Below are positions 9,401 to 22,980 of a DNA stretch of 64,000 nucleotides, piece by piece. The stretch lies in NCBI GenBank assembly GCA_026413225.1, contig CM048554.1, positions 45,045,963 through 45,109,962 on the forward strand, written 5' to 3'. The number at the start of each line of letters is the position of its first letter. Position 1 is the first letter of the stretch. The notes under the pieces were generated by a model, which made no database searches, was not told the DNA's origin, and was given only the letters and a program-made list of their open reading frames with translations. The translations under genes and the position numbers were made by a program. The DNA is from Otis tarda. Its lineage: Eukaryota > Chordata > Aves > Otidiformes > Otididae.

Positions 9401-12400
9401 TTGTCAGTAGGCTGTTCAAAACTTTCTGATCAACCGAAAATCAGTGTACACCTTGTATGTTCTTTGCTGTGTTCCTCAGTTTTTTCTCTTAAGCTGTGGA
9501 CAGATGGTTCCATGTTCAAGTGGTGCTGATGAGAAATACTACAACCTGTAATTATTCTTTAGTGATTCCTTATTGAAGTTTTCAAGCTATTCACTGCTCG
9601 TTGGCAGATTATCATCTGATGCAAAAATAGTCACAAACTGTAGGGAACTGTCAGATTCATGGGAAATAAAAGGTGATATCTAGCAGAGAGGCATTCATGA
9701 GAGTGACGTTATCTGTCTCCAGTATTGCAGACTCCTGAAGAAGGCTAATGGCTGTCATCCTAGATTAAAATTTGATGTATACTGCTTCTTATTTGAAACA
9801 TGATCCAGTAAAAAATATGATGGGGTGCTCAAACTGTCAACACATAATTGGAGAAGTAATTGTGTTATTCATTTACGTGCTTAAAATTAGCTAGCGATTA
9901 AGTATTTTGCTGCTTAAGATACATAGCCAAATAGTATATTTAGCTTGTTCTACAAAAGTATTTACAGGGCGGAACATGAAATTGGAGAGAAAGAATGCAT
10001 TAACTGTGCAGAGGATGGTAGGTTTGTAATGGAAAACCAAGTATAATGATATTTTTAAAAGACAATATTGTTACAAAAAAACAGTCTGAGTTTAAGAAGA
10101 GTAAATAATGGGAAGGCTTTTTGGCAGTGGGCTAGCTACGTGTGGTGGTATGGCTGAAAGCAAAGTGTCTTTCAGAACCCAGATCCTTTGTTTTTTTTTC
10201 ATGGGTCTGATAAGTTTTGAAAATTGCTCTTCTACATTCTTGTTTACAATCAGCCAAAGCTTTCAAAATCATCGCAAGGTGCTGAGACTCAATTTATGCA
10301 TTCAACTTCCCTTTCGTTGAGTTCAAAATAATGATACGGTTGCTAAGACAGAGAGTAGCTTGTCTATATTCTTTATTGTGTTTTTTCCTGTTTCGGTAGT
10401 AAGTGGTGTGTGTTTCTTTCCGTTATTCTGTGGTTGTGAAACATCATAGCAACTTTTCACAAATTAAAACAGTTGAAATATGGTTGTGAATGAAAATTTT
10501 TCTTTTACATGACCTTGATTTAAGAGCAGTTGTTTTTCTCTAGAATGGTGTGAATCAAAAACTTCCAAAAATGGAAGGAGGCTCAAACCTCATGTGACTT
10601 CAACAAATAGTTAAATAAACCTAGAGATTAGCTATCTGGGGATATTATTTGAGATTCCTTGATGAGAATGTAAGAAAAGAGATGCCATTTAAACTGACTC
10701 AGCATGTTCTGTGGCAAATTGCCCTTTGAGGAGAATGTATTTCTGTTGGTCTAAAGCTTACAGTATTAGTAACAGTTTTCTAGGCTTACATGTTCGCAAT
10801 CTAGTTTGTTGGCTGGCTGAACCACAGCAATTCAAGTTTCTGTTGTTGATTCAGCTTGGTATCATTTGGCCACTTTTTACAATAACCTAGGTCTTGGTGA
10901 CAAGAGGAGAGAGATGTTTATAATGCCTTCCTAGAAAGCCCGTGGAAGCATACAGAGAAAAAACTCCTGCCATAGCTTGTGACCAGCTCTCACAAATAAA
11001 AGCCTGTGTACTTTGCATACATAGTTTCTGTAGTATTTACAGCTACTCTGATTCATTGAGTGCTTGTGTGGAAAACACTGCCCTTACCAAAACATAAGAT
11101 TTTATCTTAATTGTCCAAGTTGGAAGAATAAAAGACTTGACACAGTGTATAAAGAGACTAGAAGTTTGGGCAACCGTTAACTTCACTTTAAAGGAAATAG
11201 ATAAAAATAGATAAGAATTTAGAGATTTTGTACTGCATAAATAACCTGAAATTAAACTTTTATCTGTTTCTGTCCATGATTGTGTTTCAGACATTTTCTG
11301 GATTACATTCATGTGTTGATTGTAGATCTAAAACCTCTGGCAAACTGTTGATACTTTTGTAATGTTTTTCTGCTTGTCTCAATATTGAGACACTATATAA
11401 AAACTCAGATTATTCTGGAGTTTTTTTGGTTCTTAATTTCAGACTAAGGAACAAAAAATTGTCTTCAGACCAATTACAATACAGGTTTCCACAGTGATTT
11501 AAGTTATAAAAATTAAATGCTTTGCATACTTTAATTGCTAAGGAAAACAGAAATCTAACGAAACAGAATATAGTTGTGTTTCCTTAAAAGAAAAACACAA
11601 AACAAACAAATCAGTAAATGAACAGAAGAAACTTTAGGTATTTGTATAGCAAATTATTTTTCATATTCCAGGAAACGTTACTCTCACATTAATGAATAGG
11701 TATGGTCCTGCTGATTTGTCCCCAGTATGGAAGTCCAAGTTAAGTTAATTGTGTGGAAGCATGTGTTTATATTTTTAATGCTATTTTTGGACCTCTCCTT
11801 TCTTGGAGACGTGTAATACTGCATTTGAAAGTTGCGGAATTTAATCTTTCAAGAGAAAAAAAAAAATGAACTACTATATGGTAATGATTAATTTTTTCCT
11901 TAAAAAAGTTGTGGGTTTTTTTTTTTAAGTTATTTCACTTAATATAGATAGTACAATGCTCTTGAATCTTTAATAACTAAAGTCTTTCTAATAGGAACTG
12001 AATCTGCTGAATCTGTTGATAAATACTTTTCCCTGTGATCCGCATGCATGTTTTTCCTAATGTAATTCCTTGATTTTAATTCTTGCTTTAGAACTGATAA
12101 CATGACTTGAACTATATAGCTCCATGGCGGAGGAAAGAGGCAACCTCTTTCTCATACAACTTATTGTGTCTGTATAGAATCAGACAAAAGTCTTACTACA
12201 ATTTTTTCTTTCCAGTGCATCTGTTAGGACATCGTGGTGTAACTGTCTCCAGGTTTTAAAGGATATATAATCTATTTGATTTTTATTTATTCATTTATTT
12301 TTAATCAGTTTTATATTTTAAAAACCATAGAGGCTGTTAAAACGTTTTAACTAGCAGGCAGAGTTAGTTTGTTTGAATTGCAAGTGTGCTTTTCCTATCT

Positions 12401-15400
12401 CATGCTGCCCTCTCCTCCCAAACTCTTTGTGATGGGGGTAGGGTACCTGGATTGACTTATGAGATCAGAGGCCCCTTCTGCAGAATATTCCCTTCCTTCT
12501 TGTTCAGCCTGTTCTCCCATTGTTTCAGTCAGTGGTGGTTGTTCCTGATTCCCTCTTCCAACATTTAGTGAAGGCAATGGATGTGAATGTATTTCAGCTG
12601 AGAGCAAAATTGTGATGCTGCAATACTGTCTATAGGACTGTAGGAGCAATTATCTGCTTTGTTAATATGCAGTGACATAATTAATAATGCACAGATCCCT
12701 GTGAAAACATCCAGTAACCTGGAAATAGATATTTTTCTCCTTGTTAATCCTTCTTCTAACACCTGTAGGTATTACTTAGTATAATGGGCGTATTTTCAGC
12801 TATGTGTGATTTTTCAAATGAATTCTACTCATTTGTTTCTGTGACCTTTGTATAAATAGTAATCCTTATTTGGTTTGTAATTTGGGTAATGTTGAGAGGG
12901 AGTAATAAGAAAGGGAGAAAAATAAGCACATAGGAAACACCTGCAGTTCTCTTTTTTTTTTTCTTTTCAAAAATGAAAAAAAAAATATTTACAGCTAGTG
13001 TTCTGTTGTTTGTAGCCAGAGTAATAAATTAGATACTTTGATGTGTGCAGAGGAGTATGGAATCTTTGTGCCTCATAAGGAGTTGGTAATAAATTATCCT
13101 CCACTTAGGAGGATTGTTCAGGATCTAAGTGTTAAAGCTGGAAGGGGCAGTGGAAGTGCATTGAATCTACAGTTACACCAAGTGAAACTTTCTCAGATTT
13201 ATTGACTTTTTGTTCTTGATCATGGACTGTTTGAAGTAAACATGTTTACATCCAATACCTCGTGCACCTAGATAAACAGTACTGAGTTCAACGCGGAGTA
13301 CTACTTCAACAGTGGCTATTAGCCCTCAGGATTTAAGAGGAATGTATCACATGAGGATTTGCAAGTTTCATTGCTTCTTGCTACCTTGAGATATAATAAA
13401 ACTAGGTTGGCATATTGTATGCTTTTGCATACGACAAAATTTTAGATATTTCTTAGATTTTAAATTCTATTTATACATGATCTGCATGTAAAGAAAGTGT
13501 CATGTACTGAAAACGCTTTCCCCTCTCCCCTGAGTATTTTTCAAATCAAAGAAAATTAAACAGTTTTAAATACAGGTTTGCACACACATAGATGCTATCC
13601 TAATGGATGCAAGACTCCATTGCTTGTACTTGCGTGCAGAGAAGATGAGAAGAGGCAGCCTGTGACAGATTTTAGTCACATTGTTGGCAGGTGAAGCTGA
13701 GTCTGAATGGTGAAATGGCCAACCTTGGGGGTCCTGTGCCTTTCTGCCAATGTCCTGGCAAGGCAGCTGCCACCACCTAAGTAAAACTAACCTCAGGGAT
13801 GGCAGTGTGTTGAACTGCTGCAGGAGGTCTCACCAAAATAGTTTAATACCCTTAAAATATATCTTTCCTTAAGCTGCTAGATGTTGCTGTGAGTACAAAC
13901 TGAGTTAGTGATTCCCATAATTGTGTAATGATTTTTCTTGATATAGCTTGTGAGATTGCTCCCCGTACTTGTTGCTAAATGCTAGGTAAAATAAATAAGA
14001 ATACACGGGTTGGACTCAGTGTTAAGGGGTATAATTGATCTTGAAGGTTGGTATAACAATAAACAAAGAATTGCTGCATTGGGTTAGATTGTTGTTTTGT
14101 GTTACTCAGTTATTTTATTTGTATTCACTCTTCCTCTCACTTTTTGAAAATTGATCCTGTTTAATTTTATTTACTGGTAAGAGGTTATATCTAAGTGGGA
14201 TCCAGTAAAAATCAAAACTGCCTGTTCTTAATCTAGGGTGCTGTTACAGGTTATGGAAAAAGTAGTGTCTATTTTGACATTCTTCTCACAACTTTTTGCA
14301 TGATTCGGGAATGAAGCCAGGTGCCTTCAAAACATGAGAGATGTACATGTAAATGCCTTCAGGGTATGCAGAAGTTCAGAGATAGGTCACTAGTGGTGGC
14401 TTGGCATGATATCTTGCATGTGTATGTGAAAGGAGGAGTGTTTTTGAAATGGTATCAGTACTGTTTCTTGCGGGAGGGGGGAACCAATTTTCTTTGCGTA
14501 TTAGGAGATTTTAAAAATAAATGTTTTAAAAGGAGAAGAAGCCATAGGAATGTTAACTCTTCTCAGATTTGGGAAGCTATTTGCCAATGTAAAATACCTT
14601 TCTTTTGTTTCCATGTGCATTCATATAAAGCAGATGCTTTACTGTTCTTAAACTTTATGATGCTTTTGTTCCTTAGTAATGACTTTGTAGGAGTGCTCTT
14701 ATAAGGGTTTCCACTAAGATGTCAGTTCCTGTGGCTGTGTTGCACCCTATTTAGCAGTCTGCAGTGTGAGAAGTTTGCATGAATGTGCAGCAGGTGCGTA
14801 GTAGTGGCAGGTTGATGGCTGGGTTGCCCTTTGGGTGAGCAGTAGCTGTGGGTTTGAATTTTCTTCAGGGACAGAAAGTTGCAGAACCAAGTGCCTTGTG
14901 TTGTGGGCGAGTTCTCCACCCACTGGGCACCTGTGTATTTGCTCAGGGGGAGGAGGAGGTTATTGCCTCCTGATTTAGGATCCTCAGAGTGCAAAACAGA
15001 ACCTGCTTTGAGAGTCCCAGTTAAGCTTCTGTGTGGGGTAACACTTGGCTCTGCAGAGGTTCTTCTAGAGAACAACAGTTTGGGGCATGAAGAGAGGTGA
15101 AAGTTAGACCTGTCTGTAGTATTGAGAATTACACTTTTGCCTTAGATACATTCAGTATAAATGCTGAGGTGGCAGTCTCTATTGTGGACCCAGAGTTTAG
15201 GCAGATGGGGCAATTTCGCCTGTAATAGGAAATTATTTTCTTCTTTCTAAATATAGAGCAATCATTTATATTTCCATAATAGATTTGTTAAAATAACAGC
15301 ATGGAACAAGATTTCATATTTAAAATACTCCATATATGTATGTGCATGTCTTAAGTCTTTAATGTCAGTTTTTACAAGACAACAAAATAATCTAAAATTT

Positions 15401-17468
15401 TTTCTCCACTCTGTTTTTTATTACTAGGAAAAAACCCACAGAATTCCATTCTAAGTCATTGCATCACGTTCAAGGAGAAAACCCCCTCTGAACCATGTAG
15501 TGTTGGAAAGTACCCTTGCACAAGTTAGAGAAAACCCTGGCGTTTTCCCCATTTTCCACTCTTCCTTCTGAAGACATGTCAGATTTCTTGGGAAATCATA
15601 ATTTGTAAAAGGTCATGAACAAAATAAAGAACATTCTTGAGTTATAGCTAATTAAAAACTAGACATTCATTGCGATGTTAGTGTTGCTTGTGTTTGGAAA
15701 GAACATCTATGCCTGAACCTCTTGGTTAAGAAAACATGGTTGGAGACAAATCACTTTTCAGGTTTAAGTTTACTGTGCAGTATAATTAAAACATTTTTGT
15801 TTAAAAATATGGCAGCTTTTTATTAGAGCTAAGCTTTCTCTTCTTGCATCTTGTCTGTACAAAATTAAAGCTATTCCACATGGAAAAGCCTCCAGTTGTG
15901 ACTGCTCTGCTTTTGAATCCTGCTATGAAGGTTAGCCAGTCTTTGAAAAGGAAATGCAAAGATGATCTTTCTAAAAATCATTCCCCAAGAGGAGAGAGAT
16001 GGGGAGGTAGAGGCTAGAACATGCTGCAATACTATAAGCACAAAAATTCCCACAAAAGCCTGTCGTTCAGGGGTAGCATAGCTCCTTCCTTCCTCTAAAG
16101 GAGGTCTGTGTCTTTCAGGCGTGGGGTGGCCTAACGTGGCTAAAATGAGAGAACGGCTACACTGTTTCAGTTGAGCCTGTTTACTGTCTTGTGTTCAAAA
16201 CCCTGTTAATTCAGTTGCTGCTTCAAGATGGAAACTGTTTTCTGTATTTCGTTGATGTGAACTGGTGTAAACTGATGTAAACAACTACTTTTGAGTATTG
16301 ATTTTAATTTGCTAGAGATGATTGAAGCCTTAGAATACCTTTTAATTTAATTTCATGTTTTAAATACATAGGCATGACCCTGCAGGGCTTGTTTGGGAGA
16401 GCTCAAAAGTGGTTTGCTTGTTTTGGCAGGGGATAATCTCAACTACATGTGATTTTTGTAAGCTGAAAATAACTAAAAAGCAGTTAAGGAGAAGGATGAG
16501 AGAGGGTAGGAGGAGGGAAGGTTCTCTCTCTCAGTCTTCACCATCAGCTGGGAGGTATCAGAGCGTTAACTTCTGCCATACTGCATTTTACATCACCTAA
16601 GTCACTTGGCCATTCATTTCTATACCCTGTGGTAACTTTCTCAGTTGTCTGAGACTGTGGGTTGCTGAATTGTACTTGTGTTACAAAAATTGACACCTGC
16701 AAGAATTACAGGCATTGAAAGACTTAGCCTAACCTACTTTTAGTTGATAAAAGATTTTTATTTGCATCAACTCAGTAGACATGCTACTGAGGCAGTATAC
16801 AGCTGGTTAATGTGTTAATGTAGCTGAGTAGTTAATTCTGTATATATTTATAAATCTACAGCCAGTTAAAAGCTTAATAACATGAAAAGATTCATTTTGG
16901 CCTGTGTTCTATATGCAGTCTTGATTCTTATCAGTTAATTTTTAATAAATAAAATGTATTTATTTTATGAATAATATAAAATTATTTTCCAATATGTCTT
17001 TTACTTCCTGCCTTTAAATATGTTCTAAAAACCAGTGGGAGATATGGCCTAAAGTTCCAGTAGACACCATATTGTGTTCTTATAGGAACATCTGATTAAG
17101 AACGTAAGACAAACTCATAATACATTTGAATATAATTGTATAGTAAGTAACATAAACATGAAGAAAGATGTAACAGGACCATATTACTTACCTGCTTCAT
17201 GGCATAATTGCATCTTTTATTTTTCTTTTTTTTTTTTACTTCATGTAAACCCAGGAACTTCTGAAGGAAAGAAAAATCTCCAACATGGCTCTAGTACGAC
17301 TTCTGTTTCCAGGCAGATGCTCTCTCATTACTGAGAAAAAAGACTGTACATTTGATTTGTGAAAATGTGGTTTAGTTTTCATTGCATTATCCTTTGTTTT
17401 GTTTTCGCCACAACAGTGGATTGCAGCTGGATGACAAAAAAAAAAAAATGTATTTCTCCTTTTTCTAG

Positions 17469-17637
17469 GTGTGGGCACTCTCCTGTGTACCGTTCGCGTG
17501 AGATGTCAGGTCGGGCTCTTGTTCCATTTGTTATGGTAAATGAAGTACCACGTACAGTGCTGTCCTTGCTGAAGGGGCTTCCAGACCCTACCAGTCCTTG
17601 CATACGACAGAATAATATTCATGGAACGCTACTGCAA
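17469..17637 (+). CDS. THADA: THADA internal exon with conserved REM-RALVPF motif
   Basis: This 169-nt exon follows TTTTTCTAG and ends CTGCAA/GTAAGT. The first G completes the split arginine codon, and 56 codons follow with no stop. They include CGHSPVYRSREM, then SGRALVPFVMVNEVPR, a leucine helix (VLSLLKGLP) and IRQNNIHGTLLQ. These blocks, especially REM..RALVPF and RQN-IHGTLLQ, match the conserved core I recall for vertebrate THADA and make this the most diagnostic exon in the window. The arginine- and histidine-bearing motifs lie in a helical repeat. No catalytic residues are expected in this non-enzymatic partner protein. The exon leaves in phase 0. Its length is not a multiple of three, so skipping it would shift the frame. 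Confidence 0.95.
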
Positions 17638-20500
17638 GTAAGTTTCTGGGGATTGTTTGTTGTTTTTTCTGGGTTGTTTTTTCTTTTTTTACTCTGGTGT
17701 TTTTGTTGGATTTTTTTGGTCATACTTCACAGACAGATAACACACGAGTTGTGCTGAACATTCACACATAGTTAAAACATCTGTGAAGACTGCTTTTGAG
17801 TCCATTCTCTCAGATAATAAATGTGGAATACACATTAGAAGGCTGTAAGCTGTAAATATCAACATTTACATTTCATACAATGTTTGATCTCTGGAGATTA
17901 AAGTGCTTTGAGACCAAATATCTTTATCTAAAATGTATCTGCAGAGAGATCTATGTGACTTGCACAGAATTACAGAGCAAATCTGAGGCAAAGCTGGACT
18001 CCAAGCACCAATAGTATTGTAGACACTAAGATTTGCTACTTACCTACATATTTATATATTACTTCATTTGCATTTCCTGCTACACTGGCAGCTTCCTATC
18101 AGTTTGCTGTACAAGTTGTGATAAGCTTTATACTCTATTCTTCTGAAAACATTTTGGAAGACAGCTCGCTGTCGGTTTGGAATCAGAAATTTCTTCATTC
18201 CTCATATATCATTCCTCTGGTTTATAGCAGTCGGCTCACTGTGTTTGATTTTTAAGCTATCATGGTAATAAGTTACCCAGTTTTATTGCCTGTTTTTCAT
18301 GAGCAGCTCTCCAACAAAGCCATATTGTATATGATCAGCTCTGTTAGTCTGCCTTAGTTGGCAAGCTATCTAGGTACACATTCCCATTGTAAAGTGTGTA
18401 GTGGAGTGTATGCAGTTTTGTTTTGGTATTTTAGTGTATCTTTCCCAGCATATTATTTCCCTTTAAAATCATGACCTTACAGGGACGTGAGTGAAGTCCC
18501 TGCAGAGCTGTTACTTTCAACTTTCCGTGTAAAGGGTTTCAGCCAATTGAATGCTCATTTGGCTGATGATCGGTTGCAGTGAAGGTCGTCCCAGGATGTG
18601 GGATGATCGTGTCCAGTCTTTTCTGCTCTGAATGTCTGTCCGTGCACCAGTACACATGCAAGGTCTTAGCCCTGTGAGCTGCTGTATCTGTGCAGGGAAG
18701 AGGAGATTGCCATCACCAAGTTAACCTGTGCAGCTCCAGTGTGTCACAGAAACGGAGTCCCTCCTGAAGCATTAGGAAAAGAGGGTTATTCCAACAGAGA
18801 GAATGAAGTGCTTTCTCAGTCTCCAAATTTATTATAACCCTGGTCATGAGGGTATGGACTGATTGTAGTGTATAAAGCCACTGCCTTATTATTAGTGACC
18901 TGGAAAAAAATAATGGAGAGTTGATTCTGAAAGAGCCCAAAGGATGATCAGATTTTTAATCCAGTGTTGCTGACAAGATGTTATGGATAAGTCTAAGGGG
19001 TTTCCTTTGCCATACCTGTAAGCAGGAGATATTCTCAGGGCATTAATGTGATTTTGGGTCAGTTTTGAGCAGCTACTACTGCAGTTGGTACTGCACCAGG
19101 GTCAGATCGGTGCTCTCAGAGCACGACATTGTTTGAAAAAATGACAGTTGTACCATAACAGTTCGGTGATGTTTGGTCTCTCGCATTTGTCTTGGGCTTT
19201 GCTTTTATGACTTGTGGTCAAGGTTATACAAAGTCTTCACTTAAAACTTAATCAAAATTAGTGTATGGCTGAATTAGTGTATGAAACTAGCTGTTGCTAG
19301 TTAAAAATAACAAGACATTCAGAAGAAATACTGTAGTGCGATGAAGGTGTGCAAAAAGGGAGGCAGTGGTGTTTGATGTTCTACCTCAAAAACACTAATG
19401 CCAGGTAGTTCAACAAGTAGTTAGCACGCACCTCCTGTAAATAGTACAAAGAGCAGAGTACTGTGGCTTTCAGGGGTTGTTGGATGCATGGTTTCATTTT
19501 CCTTTTTATCAATGTAGGACAGGACTTGCAAAGCTGCTGCTAGAGCTCATTGAACTGTAGGAAATTATGTTACAGGACTGTTCATTAAAGCACTGTTTCT
19601 CTGAAGGCTTACTCAAAGAGACAGTGATCTGGCAACGTTTGAAACTTTGCGCTGCATTTCCATGACACAGTACAGAATTTATCTTCCTCTCTGATATCAA
19701 ACCAAAGCAAAAATCCCTACTAAAAAGAGTGAATGTACAAAACTCAATAAAATTTAGAGTTTTCCAGCAATACAAGGTCAATATCTTGTTGTTCTGGTTT
19801 TATGGCTGAACTATGACACTTGTGAAAATGGAATTCAGTAATTTAATTTTTTTTGTTCGGTCATGAGTTAGGAGCTGACTAAGTTCGTTGCCTGATTTTT
19901 ATTTTGGTGTTCACATGCTGTCATGTCTTGAACAGGAAAGTTGGAATTGTTCAGACTTAAAGCTTTTGTGGCAGTGCCAAGTGTAATGAATCTTGAAGGT
20001 ATATTTCATTATGTTTCAGAGTTATGTAATCATTTCATCTGTTGCAAGCCAAATGTTAATTTATAGAAAGATCATTCAAAAAGAGTTCAGCAAGGAGTGC
20101 TTGTCCAAACATGGTGTGATTTTCAAAATGCTGAGATTGGCAGGGAGTGGTTTTAGATAGTGGATGCAAATGTATTGTGTTTAACTTCAGACCATGTGAA
20201 AACATGGCTTTTCCTCCCCAATATGATAACTGTGGCTCAATTTACATAGAGATATGAATGTGCATGAGGATAAAGTAATCCTATGGTTTACATGTTTTAC
20301 AGAAGAATTATTTTCATGAATTATCTAGGAGGAATACACCTGTCCTGTAACTCTTGGGGAAATTATGTTATTCTTCAAGGAGAAATTCTGCATCATAAGT
20401 AAATGCAAGGACTTGAGTACGACAAAGAAAAATCTGTTATGTGCTTAGTTTTTGCTTTATGAGTGCAGTTTCTACTTTGCTCCATAATCCAAACTCACAC

Positions 20501-20524
20501 GGGGGGGCAGGGGGATAGGGAGGG
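20501..20524 (+). other. Canonical G-quadruplex motif
   Basis: Four G runs of 7, 5, 3 and 3 bases are separated by loops CA, ATA and A. This satisfies the usual four-run rule with very short loops, which favour a stable parallel quadruplex. The G-rich strand is the coding strand, so the structure could form in the nascent THADA intron RNA as well as in DNA. Confidence 0.8.
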
Positions 20525-22149
20525 AATCAAGATTGTAATCCACAAGAAAATGCAAAAATCTTCTGCTGGCCTTCTTGGATGATGAAATATTTCTGGTTTC
20601 TTTTGTTTTAAGATCTAGGATTTTTAGCTGATTAGCTGAAAGGTAGAGCTTGACCAGAGCATTATGTAGAGACTTCTGGAAGTGTATAAAAATTTAGAAC
20701 TAGGGATGCCATTATGTTTGTGAAACTTTTTCACTTTTGTCAGTTGCCAAAGAACTTACAGTGTTTGGGAAGGTTGTGAGGTATCCTCATCAGAGCATAA
20801 AATTGTTTTTTGACCTGTCTCTTCAGGGTTGGAATTCCTGCGGTATGTATTCCGTCTGTTAGTAATACTTGAGAAATTCAGAATTAAACTGTAATTAATC
20901 CAGAAATGTTTTATTCATTAACCTGTACTTGTGATTAGTAATTTCCATGTACTGGTTTGACTTGTCATTGTATTTGTAAGCCATGGAGGTAAGGATATGG
21001 TCTTTTCATGTCTATGTTTTTGTAGAAATGTCTTGTCTCATAGACAACAGCCTTAACTGAGTCTTTTAAAACTACAGTAAAGATGACACCTATGTAAAAG
21101 AGTGTGTTTTGAGTCTTGATGTTTATGAAAGCTTCCAGTCTTCCAGTTCTATGCAGTTGCAATAAGCCTGACTGTCTTGAGCAAAGCTACGAGTCAAGAG
21201 TTAATCAAAGATGTCCAAACATTAGTAAAGCTCAAGGTTCACTTAAATTTAGAATTCATAGAGAGAAATCACATGGAAATGAGCCCTAAGTAGAAGAAGG
21301 AGTTATGGAGACTTGGTAGTTGTTCAAAGAAACAGTAACTCCAGAAGTAGGAATTAACCTAACGCAGAATGGATAGAAAGTGTAATAACAAAACAGCTTG
21401 GACAAATTAGGAGTTCCTTACTGAATGCAAAGTGAAAAGAAACATACTGAAGCAAGGGCATGGAGAAAGGAAACTGGAAAGGCAAGGGCAAAAATTTTCT
21501 GTAGCCTTCAAGAGATTTCTGCAGAAATACTTAGTCTTGGAAAATGGAGGCTATTGATAGCTGATGTGTGAAAGGTGTACTTTTCTCCATTAGCTCATTA
21601 ACGCAGTCAAATATCAGCTTCAATATTGAAAACTTCTTTCTAACATTAAGGATGCATTAACATTCAGCACTTAAAAATAGGTTGGATGGGTCTGCCATTA
21701 TGTGTATAAGGTTTTGCCTGGACTTGGTAGATGGACAGATAATCACTTGAGATTCCTGCTAGTCTCCTTTCTTTTCTAATGATTCTTTGATCCTTACAGC
21801 GATTGCGGCATCTTCGTGAAGCTATTGCAGACTTTGTTTCTGTCAATCTGCACCTGGTTAATTCTTGTTTGCACAGCTTTGGGAGTATAACATTTGTAAC
21901 TTTTATTGTTGTAGATGGTCTTCTGTAAACCATCAAAATTTTGATGTAAGTTACTCAAATTAGTTTTTAAGATTGTTATTGCAAATAAAGCATTACATAT
22001 TATAAACATGAATTTTACTTGGATTGGAAATAACTGATTCCAACTTTGAACAGTTTTTAATATACAGTTTAGGTAACATGTTCTGTACACTTACACTTTA
22101 TATTAAACAGAGTCCAAGAAGGTAAGCTTCTGGGCACACTAGGTAAAGA

Positions 22150-22980
22150 AAGCTTGGGCCTCTGTTATTCCTAACTATGGGCCTTACTAGTAAAGATTGA
22201 GATGAAGATGACATTCAGTACCTCAGCCTTACCTCAGCCAGGCTAATCTCCAGGTGGGCTTTGGCTTCCCTGACTGTGTATCTTCATGCTTGGGCAGTGT
22301 CTTTTTTCCTCCCAGGTTACCTGTCCCTGCTTCCACCTTGTTTATACTCCCTTATTATATTTTAATTTTGCCATGAGCTCCTTGTTCATCCACGCAGGCT
22401 TCCTGGCTTGTTTGTCTGACTTCTAGATTGTTGGGATGAACTGCTCTTGAGCTTGGAGGAAGTGGTCCTTGAATATCAACTAGTTTTCTTGGACCCCACT
22501 CCCTCCTGGGCCTTATCCCATGGAACTCTACCAAGCAGATCCAGGAACTGGCCCAAATCTGCTCTCATGAACTCCAGGGTTGTGATCTTGCTTTTTGCTT
22601 TGCTCTCTCCTCTCACGATCCTGAACTCCACCATCTTGTGGTCACTTGTGGCAGCCAAGGCTGCCTCTGACCCTCATGTCCTCAATGAGTCATTCCTTGT
22701 TTGTAATATGAGGTCCAGCAGAGCACCTCTCCTTGTTGTCTCCTCTGTTGCTTTTGTCAGGAAGCTGTCATCAGTGCTCTCCAGGAACCCCTTGGATTGC
22801 TTATGTCATGCTCTCATTTTCCCATTTCTGTCCTTCCTAAAGAGCCTGTATCCTTCCATTGCAGCACTCCAGACATGTCAGCTATCCTGTCTTGTCTCCA
22901 TTGATCCCAACAAGATCAGAGCCCTGCATTTCCATGCAGACCTCTTGATTCCTCAAATTCTTTAACTGCCTCCTTTGGGT
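22150..22980 (-). mobile_element. CR1 LINE ORF2 fragment, endonuclease-region (antisense, degraded)
   Basis: About 830 bp of CR1 ORF2 in antisense orientation. It covers the end of the endonuclease domain and the linker towards the reverse transcriptase. On the minus strand the frame at 22476-22658 reads SDHKMVEFRI, equivalent to the conserved SDH catalytic motif of the endonuclease. It continues with LGRVPWDKA, typical of avian CR1. Past 22806 the sequence jumps from the block ending GGATTGCTTATG to an upstream block (AAGAGCCTGTATCC, CATTGCAGCACTCCAG). From memory of the consensus, roughly 250 or more bases are missing between them. The edges are approximate. Neither ORF2 end nor the 3' UTR is present, so the piece is a relic. 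Confidence 0.82.

Larger units (their letters stand above)
1530..17468 (+). other. THADA: THADA intron (15,939 bp)
   Basis: This phase-2 intron runs from GTAAGG to TTTTTCTAG. Its first 2.3 kb hold two CR1 LINE 3' fragments in opposite orientation. After 3770 I recognise no transposon. The remainder is AT-rich unique sequence with homopolymer runs, a perfect AT hairpin near 4.7 kb and a GC-richer patch around 6.3-6.5 kb that holds a 13-bp hairpin. The 14321-14704 open frame (127 codons) is the longest non-repeat frame, but it resembles nothing I know and has no exon signals. No extra THADA exon is expected, because the flanking exons join directly at ...LIIR/CGHSP.... Confidence 0.85.

Noticed and set aside
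14321..14704. 127-codon open frame in an intron
   Set aside because: No recognisable domain, low-complexity hydrophobic ending, no splice or promoter context. A chance frame is the simplest reading.
17359..17757. 132-codon frame starting upstream of the 17469 exon
   Set aside because: Only the middle is THADA coding. The flanks are intron sequence read through, beyond clear AG and GT splice sites.
22447..22965. 172-codon + strand open frame, the longest in the window
   Set aside because: It is the antisense shadow of a CR1 ORF2 fragment whose real coding direction is minus (SDH endonuclease motif there).
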